Shown in pieces: positions 23,279 through 34,005 of a stretch of DNA of 64,000 nucleotides. A program made the translations under genes and the position numbers. Source of the DNA: Acholoe squamosa (lineage: Eukaryota; Annelida; Polychaeta; Phyllodocida; Polynoidae); assembly GCA_949317995.1 (NCBI GenBank), contig OX439043.1, forward strand, positions 56,623,339-56,687,338, written 5' to 3'. Each line of letters starts with the position of its first letter. The first letter of the stretch is position 1. The notes under the pieces are model-generated. The model did not search any database. It had not been told where the DNA came from and saw nothing but the letters and a program-made list of their open reading frames with translations.

Positions 23279-24195
23279 GTGAATATAACATGTGTTGTTA
23301 TGATTGCAGACCTCAAGAAGCTGGAGAGGAGAAGGAAAAAATTCTTGTACAGGGGTGTAGCTGAGTCTACTCATAAGACTCGAAAACATCAATTTAGTAG
23401 GTACACAAATTTTTGTAAAAGATTTAAATTTACCCCCCTTCCTTGTTCTCCTTCTCAGGCTTCTTTATATTGTGTGTACCTGTCTGAATTTATGAAACCC
23501 ATTTCAGTCAGGAATTACTTATCTGCTGTGTGGTATTATCGAAAATTAAAAGGTTAAATTGATTATAGTGGTAATTTTGTGGTAAAGAAAACCCTTGATG
23601 GTATAGAGAGGTTGTGTAAGGGGTCAGGTAGTACAACCTACCCTCTTAGTCCTAGTGATATGGTTCAAATTAAATCTAGACTTAATTTGGATATTATGGA
23701 GGATATGGTATTTTGGTCTGCAATACTGTTATGTTACCGAGGTGTGTTCAGGATAGGGCATGTGGTACATTCACCTCATCATTTTTTAAAGAAGAACGTT
23801 AAGGTTTCTTCTGATTGTATAGAGATTAAAATTATTTCGTCAAAAACTGACCAATTTGGCAAGGGCTCCTACAATGTGTATCTTAAACGAGATGATAGTT
23901 CTGACTTATGTCCGGCTAGATATATTAAGAAGTGTGTAAAAGCCTGTAGGTACAACAAATTTCTGTTCTCCATACATTCTAGACCTTTGCAGTATAACTA
24001 TGTAAATACGAGGTTAAAAGCTATATATGTGGTTTGTCCAGTGGAGATTCCACTCATTCTCTTAGGCACGGTGGTGCAACTTTATTGAAGAAGGCAGGCC
24101 TAAGTGTTCAGGATATTATGAGACGAGCCAATTGGAAATCTAATGTTATTTTTAAATACTTGCATGAATCTAAGGACAGCTTGCTGGCTTTGTGA
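23279..24195 (+). pseudogene. Ngaro-A copy 3 tyrosine recombinase
   Basis: Integrase of the element, joining the circular DNA to the genome without target duplication. N-terminal SAM-like core-binding part (HQFSRYTNFCKRF, SVRNYLSAVWY), then the catalytic part: Arg in YRGVFRIGHV, HxxR in HSLRHGGAT, Trp in ANWKS and the Tyr nucleophile in FKYLH. Lesions: TAA at 23555 and a frame change near 24030-24060 just before HSLRH. The homologous frame in Ngaro-B confirms the boundaries. Confidence 0.85.
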
Positions 24196-24245
24196 TGATT
24201 TGATTATTTATTGTGGAATGTTTTACATTGTGTTTGGCGGTTGTT

Positions 24246-24385
24246 GGCATGTATAGGATTGATATTGACAAAGTCAATTCTCACCAAACCCAATGTCCTC
24301 TTATTTATTCCATATCTATTGTTATATTTATTATAATGTCTCGTTATTAATTATTACCGGTACACTCGATCAACGCATTAACTTA
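24246..24385 (+). repeat. Ngaro-A B1 repeat
   Basis: Begins GGCATGTATAGGATTGAT and ends AACTTA; near-identical to B2 at 24711-24850. Directly followed by A2. Confidence 0.9.
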
Positions 24386-24588
24386 TGGGACTATATACCC
24401 CCGGGTATATATATATAATTAATGAGTGATACGCTGGTACTACTTTACCCTGGGCGCATGGGTTTCTATGACGTCACACATAACATTTCCTCCAGTATAT
24501 AAGCTCCAGCAGTTGAACTAACAGTCAATTGGCTTCATATCCTCGGACAGCATACACCATGCTGGGTGGTGTTGGAAATTTTAAACTT
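24386..24588 (+). repeat. Ngaro-A A2 repeat
   Basis: Copy of A1 without the long (TA)n expansion. Contains CRE and TATA-like boxes. Similarity to A1 ends at TTTAAACT. Confidence 0.9.
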
Positions 24589-24710
24589 TAATTGTTACTG
24601 TGATATATTGTGATTATTGTATATATTATTATTATATTGTATTGTATATTGTTTATATGTCTATATATTGCTGTTATATTGTATTGTAAATTATTGTCTT
24701 ATTTAATAAA

Positions 24711-24850
24711 GGCATGTATAGGATTGATATTGACAAAGTCAATTCTCACCAAACCCAATGTCTTCTTATCTATTCCATATCTATTGTTATAATTATTATA
24801 ATGTCTCGTTATTAATCATTACTGGTACACTCGATCAACGCATTAACTTA
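24711..24850 (+). repeat. Ngaro-A B2 repeat and element end
   Basis: Second B copy, preceded by AATAAA. The element ends AACTTA and is followed by a short (TA)n tract that hosts the Ty3-2 insertion. Confidence 0.9.
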
Positions 24851-24861
24851 AATATATATAT

Positions 24862-25269
24862 TGTAATAAACATTAGCCGGCGGCTCGGCGGTGGCCACCG
24901 AGGCTCAGTGGCCGGTTCCCGCGGTGACCGCTAGGTGACGCGTCGGCGGTGACGTCACAGCCTTGTGACGTCACCGTCGGCGGCCGGGGGTTATAAAACG
25001 CGGTGTCTGGTGGTTTTTATAGCAGACGCGATCAGACACTCAGGTGGCCTACGTGTAAGCTATCTTAAGGGAGTTCGGTGGCTAGTCCTAGTTCACGAAT
25101 AGAGTGGCATCTCTAAGCAAAGAATAAGTATAAGTACAAGTATCAGTATAAGCAAGTAACTGATGACCAGTGACTGTTAGTCCTTAAGGCTCCTAAGAAA
25201 TAAAACAACAACAACGGCTGTAACTTTATATTCCATTCTTTATATACGGTGTCGACTCTGGTTATTACA
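24862..25269 (+). repeat. Ty3-2 5' LTR (408 bp)
   Basis: TGTAATAA...TTATTACA. GC-rich first half with two CRE palindromes and a TATA box; AATAAA near 25200. Pair of 34988-35394. Confidence 0.95.
24950..24998 (+). promoter_or_regulatory. Double CRE and TATA box in the Ty3-2 LTR
   Basis: TGACGTCA at 24950-24957 and 24966-24973, then TATAAAA at 24992-24998, a compact CREB/ATF-type promoter by motif. Repeated in the 3' LTR. Confidence 0.6.
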
Positions 25270-25287
25270 TTGGTGACAGCAGTGGTT
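25270..25287 (+). promoter_or_regulatory. Ty3-2 primer-binding site
   Basis: TTGGTGACAGCAGTGG directly after the LTR, nearly the same as in Ty3-1. Confidence 0.7.
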
Positions 25288-25331
25288 GTTTACATTAACA
25301 AACCTGGGCGTACCAGAGTAGAAACACAGGC

Positions 25332-26735
25332 ATGGCAGATAGCGAATTAAAGATGGAGGAGGAGAGGGCAGCCCTGGAGGAGCAGTTAGGGGCGGGCAGG
25401 CGAGGAGAGCTGATCCAGGTTGTGGATGAGGAGGTCTCTGTTAAAGTAAAAGGGCCGGTGGCTGCGGCGGCCGGCGCCACCGACGCCACCGGAGCAGACG
25501 ACAGGAAGTGGGTGATGGAGGAGCGGCCGGACAGGAGGGCAGAGGAAGCATCACCTGGGGAGGAAGTGGGAGTAAAGGGTGGCGTGGCTAGTCACCGGGC
25601 ACCTCTTGGTGCGGCCGCTAAAGTGGACAGTGAAATGGGCCCGACTGAGTTCGGTGGCCGGTTCGGTGGAACGGGTGGCGGTTCGGTGGGTGGCCAGTTC
25701 GGTGGCCCGGTGTTCGGTGGAGCGGGGAATGATAAGGAGGGTCACCGGAGGGAGGAGCTGACGCGAGACTGGGGCCCCGACAGGGCCCACGGGGAGGTCA
25801 GAGAGGGCCGCGGAACGATTGGAAGGGAGGGGACAGACCCGTTGGCGGAATGGCTGAGGCAGGGCAGCCCCAGAAGTAGCTCTAGGACGGAGAGTGTGGA
25901 GGGGGCCAGGAGCTCCACGCCCCTGGGGATGGAGCAGACGCAGGGAATGATGGCGCCAGGTGGCGGGATACGCCCGGGCAGGCCGGGGCCCGGGGGCGAG
26001 GGGGCCACCCGGAAGCCAATTGTGATGCCGGGCAAGTATGACGGGTCGAGCGATCTGGAGGAATTTTTGTCGCACTTCGACCTCTGCGTCATGGCTAACG
26101 GATGGACGGAAAGGGAGTCGGGGACGTTTCTGGGAATAAGCCTGTCGGGGGTCGCCCGGCGGCTGTTGGCGTCAGAGCGGCCGGCGGCTCCTGGGGGATA
26201 TAAGAAGTTGCGGGACGCACTGGTAAATAGATTCCAGCCGAAGAGTCAGGTGGAATCGTATAAGGCTCTGCTCCGCACCCGGGTGCGGAAGCCGGGGGAG
26301 GAGTTACAAACCCTCTCGGAGGAGATCCTGCGACTGGTGCGGCTGTCCTACCCCAATGCGGACGGCCAGATGGTAGATGGCATGGCTAAGGATAGGTTTG
26401 TCGAATGTCTGGAGGATACGGATCTCCGACAGTGGATATACCAGGGCGAGATCCCAACTTACCTTAAGGAGGAATGGGCGAAGGCGGTGAAGGTCAGGTC
26501 CGCCACGAAGTCAATGGCGGAAGAGATGGAGGAGCTGCGGGTGGCGGTCACCCAGATGATGGAGTCCCTGGCCCGATCGGCCCCTGTAACCGCAGAGGGG
26601 GAGGGGACAAGTAGGGGACGGGGCTGCTTCGAGTGCGGGGCGCCAGATCACTTCAAGCGCGACTGCCCTGCCTGGAGGAAGCGGGTCGAGGCCGCTCGGA
26701 AGAGAGAGGCGACGAAGAAGGCTTCGGAAAACTAG
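25332..26735 (+). CDS. Ty3-2 Gag (467 aa)
   Basis: ATG at 25332 in good context (GGCATGG). Charged, Gly-rich N-terminal ~220 residues, including a stretch of Phe-Gly-Gly repeats (about residues 100-135). The capsid-type domain follows with FDLCVMANGW, LSLSGVARRLL and LRQWIYQ, collinear with Ty3-1. CCHC zinc knuckle CFECGAPDHFKRDC at residues 432-445. The stop TAG (26733) directly follows a slippery heptamer. The frame is intact. Confidence 0.9.
   Translation: MADSELKMEEERAALEEQLGAGRRGELIQVVDEEVSVKVKGPVAAAAGATDATGADDRKWVMEERPDRRAEEASPGEEVGVKGGVASHRAPLGAAAKVDSEMGPTEFGGRFGGTGGGSVGGQFGGPVFGGAGNDKEGHRREELTRDWGPDRAHGEVREGRGTIGREGTDPLAEWLRQGSPRSSSRTESVEGARSSTPLGMEQTQGMMAPGGGIRPGRPGPGGEGATRKPIVMPGKYDGSSDLEEFLSHFDLCVMANGWTERESGTFLGISLSGVARRLLASERPAAPGGYKKLRDALVNRFQPKSQVESYKALLRTRVRKPGEELQTLSEEILRLVRLSYPNADGQMVDGMAKDRFVECLEDTDLRQWIYQGEIPTYLKEEWAKAVKVRSATKSMAEEMEELRVAVTQMMESLARSAPVTAEGEGTSRGRGCFECGAPDHFKRDCPAWRKRVEAARKREATKKASEN
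26726..26732 (+). promoter_or_regulatory. Putative -1 frameshift heptamer of Ty3-2
   Basis: G GAA AAC in the gag frame, right before TAG. The A-site codon can re-pair in the -1 frame; the P-site fit is poorer than in Ty3-1 (GGGAAAC). Pol lies in the -1 frame, as required. Confidence 0.6.
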
Positions 26736-29700
26736 ACGGGGTCCCCTCTTCCAGCCGGGAGGAGACCCATGGAGAGAAAAGGAGGAGAGAATGGCTGGGT
26801 CGGAAGGAAAAGAAGGGGAACGGCCTGGAGGTCGGAGGGAAGTTATGGGGTAAGGACATCCACTTAGTGGTGGACACGGGGGCCACCAGCAACTCCACAG
26901 CATGGTGGAAGGCGGAGGGGTCCCCTGGGGATCTGAGACCGGTGATAACAGCATTCCATACGGCGGATGGGAAGCCGCTGCCGGTGGAGGGTCGGGTGAC
27001 GGCGGAGCTGCAGTGCGCGGGCCGCGCGGAAACTACATCGTTCGTCGTGGCCGATATATCCACCCCGGGCCTGCTGGGTGCAGATTTCTTGAGGCAGACG
27101 CGGGCGACAATCGACATGGCCGGGGAGAGGCTGGTGTGGCCGGAAGAGGAGCACGGGACTCAGCCCTGCCGACTGGTGAGCTCGCGGACGGAATGGGTGA
27201 GGGGTCGCACGGAGAGGGTCATACAGGCGTGTGTGCTGGAATCGGCCGGGCAGACGGACATGCTGGTGGAAGGAGTGGAGAAGGTGGAGATTGCGAGGGG
27301 GATTCGGATAGGCAGGGCATTGGTGACGCCCGAGAGGGGGGAGGTGGCGGTCCTGGTCTGTAATCCTGGCCCTAATCCGGTGGTCCTTTACGAGGGGATG
27401 CACGTGGCTGTGGCCGAGGCTGTGGGGGAGGAGGAGCCCGGACGCTTGTACAGCAGCTGTTGGGGGGAACCCAGGTCGAGGATGATCAGGAGTGGATCCA
27501 GCTCATTGCCCGGAATAAGGCAGCATTCCAGGAGGGCGATGAGGACCTGGGACATACTGACTTGGTCTCACACACCATAGAGACGGGGGTGCCGGCCCCT
27601 ATTAAAATGGCTCCCCGACGACTGGCGCCGCAGAGGAGGGGCGTCATAGAGCCGGTGACGGGTCCGTGGGCAAGCCCCATGGTCCTGGTAAAGAAAAAGG
27701 ATGGGAGGGTGCGGTTTTGTGTGGACTACCGCCGTCTAAACGCGGTGACGGTTAAGGACGCCTACCCACTGCCACGGATAGACGATTCGCTGGACTCGAT
27801 GGCTGGGGCGTGTTGGTTCAGCATGTTGGACCTGGCGTCGGGATACTGGCAGGTGGCCATGGAGGGGGCAGATAAGCCGAAGACGGCGTTTGTGACGCAT
27901 CGGGGCTTGTTCCAATTCAAGGTGATGCCTTTCGGGCTCTGCAACGCGCCCGGGACATTCGAACGCCTGATGGAAGTGAGGATGCAAGGGCTGCAGTGGT
28001 CCACTTGCCTCGTATACCTGGACGACATTATCGTGTTTTCGGCCACCCTCGCCGAACACGCCACCCGGCTGGAGACAGTACTAAAGCGGCTACAGGAGGC
28101 CGGTCTCAAGGTCAAGGCCAGTAAATGCCAGTTCGTGAGGGAACAGGTCAACTTCCTGGGCCACCCCATCGATAAGACGGGGATCGGGACCGATCCCGAG
28201 AAGGTGGCAGCTGTCCGGGAATGGCCCACCCCGGTCTCGGTAACGGATGTCCGGTCCTTCCTGGGGTTGTGTGGCTACTACCGCAGCTTTGTGCCCGGGT
28301 TCGCAGCCATCGCACGGCCCCTGTCGGAATTAACCGAAAAAAGCAAAAGATTCCGCTGGGACAGATCCTGTGCAGAGGCCTTCCATTGTCTGAAGGAGAA
28401 ACTGAGTGAGGCTCCGGTGTTGGCATATCCGAGGGCGGAGGGGCGCCTTCTGCTGGACATGGACGCCAGCGATATGGGGCTAGGCGCCGTCCTCTCGCAG
28501 ATGCAGGAGGGGCAGGAACGACCGTTGGCCTATGCCAGTAGGACGCTTAGCCGTTGCGAACGCAACTTCTGTGTGACGAGGCGGGAATTGCTGGCGGTGG
28601 TGTTCGCGGTGAAAAAGTTTCGGCACTACCTGATTGGGCGGCCGGTCCGGATACGCACAGACCATGCAGCCCTTAAATGGCTGGCGAGCTTCCGGGAACC
28701 AGAAGGGCAGGTGGCCCGGTGGTTGCAACTCCTGGAGACATTCGATCACGTGATCGAACACCGCCCCGGCCGGGATCATGGTAACGCGGATGGGTTGTCC
28801 AGGTGGCCATGCACTCAGTGCGGTATGGAGGGGGAGGGGGGCTATCCCCTGTTCGACCAACCGGGGGAATGTAGGGCAGTAACGCGGAGGGAGGCGGCCG
28901 CAGACGCAGAGGCTAATGAGGCCAGCGGGAGGCCCCGGACGGCGGAGGAGGACGAGGAGGAGGAGGGTCCCGCCTTGTCCTCCGCGGAGCACTGGGCAGC
29001 AGTACAGAACCAGGACGCCATCCTGGGGAGGGTCCGGCGGTGGGTAGCGGAGAACGCGGGCCCCGCATCGGACGAATTGGCCGGGGAACCCTACGCAGTG
29101 CGGGCGCTGGCGGTACAGGTGCCGCGACTGAGGCTAGAGGGAGGGGTGCTTACCCCGGTCTGGTGGGAGCCGGGGGGCCGATCCTTCGGCCAGATAGTCG
29201 TCCCGGAGGGAAGGGTGCCGGAGGTGCTGGCGGAAGTGCATGGGGCTCCCCTGAGCAGCCACTTCGGGAGGGCCCGCAGCCTACGACGGTTACAGCAAAC
29301 CTACTACTGGCCCAGCTACAGAAGGGACCTAATACAGTGGTTGGAGACCTGCCCGCAATGCCTCAGCAGAAAGGGGGCTGTGCACCCCCCCCCGGTCCAT
29401 GATGAGACATGTGCCGGTAGCGGCGACGCTGGAAAGAATGGCCATGGACCTGATGGGGCCGTTGCCGAGGACAGGGAGAAAGAATCGGCACATCCTTCTG
29501 GTAATGGACTATTTCACGAAGTGGGCGGAGGCTATCCCCTTGCCGGACCAGGAGGCGGAAACAGTCGCCCGGGCCTTTGTTACGGAGGTGGTCTGCCGAC
29601 TGGGGCCACCGGGGACGATTCATACCAACCAGGGGAGGAATTTTCAAGCTCAGAGACCCGTACCTGTCCCTACAATCCGAAGTCGGATGGATTGGTGGAA

Positions 29701-31176
29701 AGGTGCAACTGCACCGTGGAGGCCATGCTCGCCATGACGGTGGACGAGAACCAGGCTGACTGGAACTTACAGCTACCGTTCGTCATGGCCGCTTATCGGT
29801 CGTCGGTGCAGGCGTCGACCAATCAGACCCCCAACTTCATGATGATGGGGAGGGAGACGCTGTTACCTGGGAGCCTCATCTACCCCCAGCCGGAAGGTGG
29901 CCACCCGGAGGGAGCCGGGGGCGGGGAGGGGTTCGCCGTAGAACTGCAAGTCCGGATGGCGAAGGGCCCCGCTTATGCTTTAAAGCACATGGGGGAAGCG
30001 GTCCGCCGGCAGGAGAGGAATTATTCCACCCGTGTGAGGGGGGAGGACCTGGCCGTCGGGGACACGGTATACTACCTGCTGCCTAAGAAAGAGGTAGGCA
30101 AGTGTCCCAAGTTCATGCGGCCATGGTCGGGCCCCTGGACGATCACCCGGAGTTTGGGGGGCCCGGTTTGGGAGATCAAAAAGGGCCGGAAGATCCGGGT
30201 GGTTCACTATGACTTACTGAAAAAGACCCAGGCCCCGCGGGAGGAACCTGCGGAGGTGGTACGGTGGGCGGGATCGGCCGCCGGTGGGGAGTGGCCACCG
30301 GTGGCGCCCTCTGGAGCGGCCGTGGGGGTAAAGCCACCGGGGCGCCACCTAGTGTGGTCGGCGGAAGGCAGGCCACATCCGGGTGTTATGGCGGTAACCA
30401 AGGCGACTCCCGCCGACCACAGGGACACCGGCGACTCGGCGGCTCCCATGGGTGCGGTGACTAGAAGAGGAGGGCGCTTGTGCGCGTCATATTGGCACTG
30501 GTACCTCGTAAAAGGGGAAGAAAAAGGCGGGGGTGACTTACCTGAGAGGGAGGGAGTCCGGAGAGAGGCTGGGAGGCGTGGTGTGAGGGTCCCCAGGCCC
30601 GGGACAGCGGAATTCATCCTTCGGCCACCGGCTGGCCACGGTGGGGGGTGGCGCCCTGAAAAAGAAAGAAAGGAAATTAGCACTGAGAGAGTGGTGGGGC
30701 GGGTGAAATTGACTCAACAAAAAAGGGACTTACCTGCGATCGGTCAGAAAGGGGCGAATCCGGCGCGAGAGATGAGTGAGAAGGTGGTCGCAATTTTTAT
30801 GGCCAAGAATCGGCGGTGGGAGGAACGGCAGAGGCGGGAAATGGAGGTGGCCACGGCCACACCCACCGACCGCCGAACACCAACGGCCGACGCGGAGGCC
30901 GCCTGGTGTAGCGATCGGGAACTACACCGCGACCTAGTTAGGACCGCCGACCTAGAAAGGCGAGAACGAGGTGCGGCGTGGCCCCACAGAGACACCGACA
31001 CCGAATCCGACATCATGAAGAAGTCGTCGGTGCCCCTCCCCTGTTCCATTTGTGGCCGTAAGTTTATGCGGAAAGATAGCCTCTCGCGTCACGTCAAGGC
31101 TGTCCATGCAGAGAAGGGGCCGGGGTGGAACTGCCCAGGAAAAAAATGCCAGGCGCAGGCGAAAGAGGGTCGGTAG
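26732..31176 (+). pseudogene. Ty3-2 Pol with C-terminal C2H2 finger (broken)
   Basis: Protease VDTGATSN (about 26870), RT with VDYRRLNAVTV and YLDDIIV (about 28015), RNase H DMDASDMGLG, integrase HHCC (about 29235-29360), parts of the D,D(35)E core, and a GPW(S)GPW module near 30125-30135. Lesions: a frame change at about 27445-27475; ~13 codons missing before RT (about 27640) compared with Ty3-1; the integrase core out of frame from about 29395 to 29645, with a deletion there; and Asn in place of the second catalytic Asp (HTNQG). The tail holds a C2H2 finger (CSICGRKFMRKDSLSRH, about 31040-31105) and a second finger cut by TAG at 31174. The reading frame continues unshifted after that TAG. 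Confidence 0.9.
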
Positions 31177-34005
31177 GACGACCTGATGACCCACATGGCG
31201 GCACAGCATCCGGGCCACCCGTGGCTGAGCCTGTCCAAGGCCGAGCGGCCACCGTTATATACCATACGGTATAGGGGGGCCGCCACCGGAGCGGCGACCA
31301 CCGCCACCGGGGAGGAGCCATCGCCATCCGAGGAGGGCGCTAGCGCGGATCCCGAAGGAGAGGAGGGCCACGCCTCGGAGACGGCCACCGACCGTGTGGA
31401 AGAGGCCACCGACCACGGGGGGAAGACCGCCGAGGAGGCAACCACCGGGGAGAGGGCCACCGAGAGTGGTGGGGACAGCCCGGCGGCCAGCCCCGCCAGC
31501 GCTCGGGACTCTCCAAGGCCTTGCTCCCAAAGTGGCACTCGAAGGGCGGCCCGCCTGACCACAGAAAGGACTCCCGTGGCCGCAAGCCCGCGTCGATCGC
31601 CCCGGCGGCTGCGCAGTGTGGTCTGCCTGGCTCCGCAGCCGAGAGAGCACAGCCGCTCGCCGCAGAGGTATCGAAAGCGAAAGTCGGAGTCGAGGGGGAC
31701 CGCGGAGGCGTGGGACGCCCATCCACCCCGGATCGAGTTGGGGGAGGGAGATGAGGAGGCGGCCACACCCAGCAAGGTGGCCCGGACGGGAGCCGGGGGC
31801 GACCAGGCCCAGGGCGCGACGGAGCAGGGCCGGTCCCGTCACCACTCAGCGGAAGACCGGGAGGCCGCCAGGGTCCTGGTGGAGGAAATGGGGCGGCTCA
31901 CGCCAGTCCAGTCGACCTTGGGCGCGGAAGCGGAGGCCATCCTAGACAAGGTTCTGGAGGCCCCCTCCGCCGGGGGAGAGGGCGACCCGCTCCTGCTGCG
32001 GTCGCTGCTGCAGAGCGAGGGGGGCGACCCAGCCCCAGCCGGGGTCGGAGAGGGTCTCCTCCGACATACAGGCCAGCTGGCCCAGGAGATGGCGAGGCGG
32101 TACCAGCGGCAGTTGCTGGCGGAGGCCCTGCAACGTCGGCAGTGGCGAACTCCCGAAGGTGAGGTGGTGTCGCTGGACCGCCCCTCGCCTGCCACGGTGG
32201 ACACAGAAGAGGGGGGGAGCAAATCAGTCGCTGGGGGGTCCCCCCGCCAGGGCCTACCGCCGGAGCAGGTGCGGCGCATCTTACAGACCACGCCGCCCCC
32301 CGTTCAGCCCCACACCTTGGACAACAACACCCCGGCTCCGGAGAGCCACCTGGAGGGCCTCATCGCCGCCCGAGTGGTAGACGACAGCCAGGAGGAGGAG
32401 CTCGACTGGGAGGAGGAGGAGCCCAGTCTGGAGGCGGTGGCTTACCGTAGCGTGCCCCTGACTACGGACTCCGACGAGGAGACGGCATCTCCGGGGGAGG
32501 CGGTCGACAGGCGGGTAATCACCCTTACTGGGCTGGACCGCGAGGACAGCCCAGTGCCTGAGGCCGAGGCCGAGACCCGCACGGTCACGATGGGGGGCGC
32601 GCCGCTACCCATGGCCGCTAGTCAGGGAGCAGGAGAAAGGGAGAGGAAGGGAGGAGAGGAAGTGAAGGCGCCCAGAGATAAGAGAGAGAGAGAGGGGGAG
32701 ACGGCCACCAAGGACAGGAAAGAGCGGGACAGAAAAGGGAGGGAGGAGGAGAAGGCGAGGAAGGGCAGCAAAGAAAGGGAGAGGAGGGAGAGAGAGGAAG
32801 AAAGAGCGGCCAAGGAGAAGAAAGAGAGAGAGAGGAAGGAGAGGGACAAGGAGAAGGCGGCTAGAGAAAAGGAAAGGAGGGAAAAGGAAAGGAAGGAGAG
32901 GGAGGAGGAGAGAGCGGCCAGAGAAAAGAGGGATAAAGATAAGAAAGAAAGGGAGGAGAAGGAGAGAAGGGAGAGAGAGGAGAGAGTTGCGAGGGAAAGG
33001 AAGGAGATGGCCGAGAAAAGAGAGAGAGAGGAGAAGGCGACTAGAGAAAAGAAGGAAAGGGAGGAACGATGGGCTAAGGAGAAGAAGGAGAAGGATGAGA
33101 GGGAGAGGAAGGAGAAGGAAGATCGGAGAGAGAGGGAGGAGAGAGCGGCCCACGAAAAGAAGGAGAGAGAGGACCGGGATAGGAGAGAGAGGGAGGAGAG
33201 ACAGGTTGAGGAAAGGGAGAGGAGGAGACGAGAGGAGAGAAGGGTGGACGAGGAGACGAGGCGAGAGGGCCGGGGGAGTCAGCGGTATGAGGCTGGCCCC
33301 CACAGGAATGAGAGTTACGGGGAGTACCGGAGGCGCCGGGAGTACGAGGAAAGGTATGAGGAGGAGAGGGGCCGCCGGGGGCCGGGGCCCAGGAGAGAGG
33401 AGTGGCGGGAAGAGTGGGGAGAGAGGATCCCTGGGGCGGAGGTTCCCGGGCTGCCGCGGGCGGAGGAGATGGACCCGCTGGCGGGGAGGCCGCTGTGGAT
33501 CGGGGACACCTACCAACGGATCCCCTGGCGGCGGGTGGACAACCCCGACAAACTACAGAAGTGGGCGGTGGGGCTGGCTCCATCCCCGGACCTGGGCGAA
33601 GAATACACCCCCGTAGGCGGGCGGGCGCACGGGTGGGTGGAGCTGGTGGGCCCATCCCTGTGGCGTACACACTATTACGCGACCACAGTTCAGAGGTACG
33701 ACCCAGGGATGGGTCAGGGAGGCGTGCCCCCGCCACCACCTCCACCTCCCCCTCCGGGAGTGGGGCGACCCCCACCGTCGGCTGCAGCGGGCAGACCGCC
33801 CACCCAGGCGCCAGGAGCAGTGGGGACAGCTGGGCCCCAGGGTGTGGGCTTGAGTCTACCGCCGTCGTCAGCCCAGGGACAGGGGAGATATGGCCACCAG
33901 ACCCTCCCACCCTTCGTCCCACCGACCCTCTCAGGGCCCTCCAGGGCCGCCCCGCAGCCGCCACCACCGCGACCAGCCAAGGCACCCTTGAGCCGCGACC
34001 TATGA
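31177..34005 (+). CDS. Ty3-2 3' reading frame (939 aa from its first ATG) with a ~210-residue ER/K helix
   Basis: In the same frame as the end of Pol and separated from it only by TAG (31174-31176); first ATG at 31186. The first residues complete the second C2H2 finger (DDLMTHMAAQH). Then a Thr/Glu/Gly-rich disordered region, a short basic RS-like patch (about 31640-31700) and possible helical blocks (ILDKVLEAPS, RRYQRQLLAEAL). From about 32630 to 33270 there are ~210 residues of almost only Glu, Arg and Lys in i/i+4 alternation, as in single-alpha-helix domains. After that come an aromatic-rich block (RPLWIGDTYQRIPW), a proline run and a Pro-rich end. No membrane segment or signal peptide, so not an envelope protein. 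Function unknown; the matching frame in Ty3-1 argues it belongs to the element. Confidence 0.75.
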   Translation, partial: DDLMTHMAAQHPGHPWLSLSKAERPPLYTIRYRGAATGAATTATGEEPSPSEEGASADPEGEEGHASETATDRVEEATDHGGKTAEEATTGERATESGGDSPAASPASARDSPRPCSQSGTRRAARLTTERTPVAASPRRSPRRLRSVVCLAPQPREHSRSPQRYRKRKSESRGTAEAWDAHPPRIELGEGDEEAATPSKVARTGAGGDQAQGATEQGRSRHHSAEDREAARVLVEEMGRLTPVQSTLGAEAEAILDKVLEAPSAGGEGDPLLLRSLLQSEGGDPAPAGVGEGLLRHTGQLAQEMARRYQRQLLAEALQRRQWRTPEGEVVSLDRPSPATVDTEEGGSKSVAGGSPRQGLPPEQVRRILQTTPPPVQPHTLDNNTPAPESHLEGLIAARVVDDSQEEELDWEEEEPSLEAVAYRSVPLTTDSDEETASPGEAVDRRVITLTGLDREDSPVPEAEAETRTVTMGGAPLPMAASQGAGERERKGGEEVKAPRDKREREGETATKDRKERDRKGREEEKARKGSKERERREREEERAAKEKKERERKERDKEKAAREKERREKERKEREEERAAREKRDKDKKEREEKERREREERVARERKEMAEKREREEKATREKKEREERWAKEKKEKDERERKEKEDRREREERAAHEKKEREDRDRREREERQVEERERRRREERRVDEETRREGRGSQRYEAGPHRNESYGEYRRRREYEERYEEERGRRGPGPRREEWREEWGERIPGAEVPGLPRAEEMDPLAGRPLWIGDTYQRIPWRRVDNPDKLQKWAVGLAPSPDLGEEYTPVGGRAHGWVELVGPSLWRTHYYATTVQRYDPGMGQGGVPPPPPPPPPPGVGRPPPSAAAGRPPTQAPGAVGTAGPQGVGLSLPPSSAQGQGRYGHQTLPPFVPPTLSGPSRAAPQPPPPRPAKAPLSRDL

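Larger units (their letters stand above)
19726..24850 (+). mobile_element. Ngaro-A copy 3: full-length YR retroelement with split direct repeats
   Basis: A1 (19726-19929), gag, RT/RNase H, tyrosine recombinase, B1 (24246-24385), A2 (24386-24588) and B2 (24711-24850). A1/A2 and B1/B2 are near-identical and B1 abuts A2, the split-direct-repeat layout known for Ngaro/PAT-type members of the DIRS order, which replicate through a circular intermediate. AATAAA at 24705-24710 directly before B2 suggests the transcript end. No target duplication is expected. It carries the MITE and several stops and deletions, so it is inactive. Confidence 0.9.

Noticed and set aside
24592..24792. 60-codon hydrophobic ORF between the Ngaro-A A2 and B2 repeats
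   Set aside because: AT-rich sequence gives Ile/Leu/Tyr codons by composition; runs into the B2 repeat; no match in Ngaro-B at the same place.
32605..33516. 303-codon minus-strand frame rich in Leu/Pro/Ser opposite the Ty3-2 ER/K helix
   Set aside because: A purine-rich AGG/GAG strand gives an open CTC/CCT antisense frame automatically; could be mistaken for a membrane protein but has no independent support.
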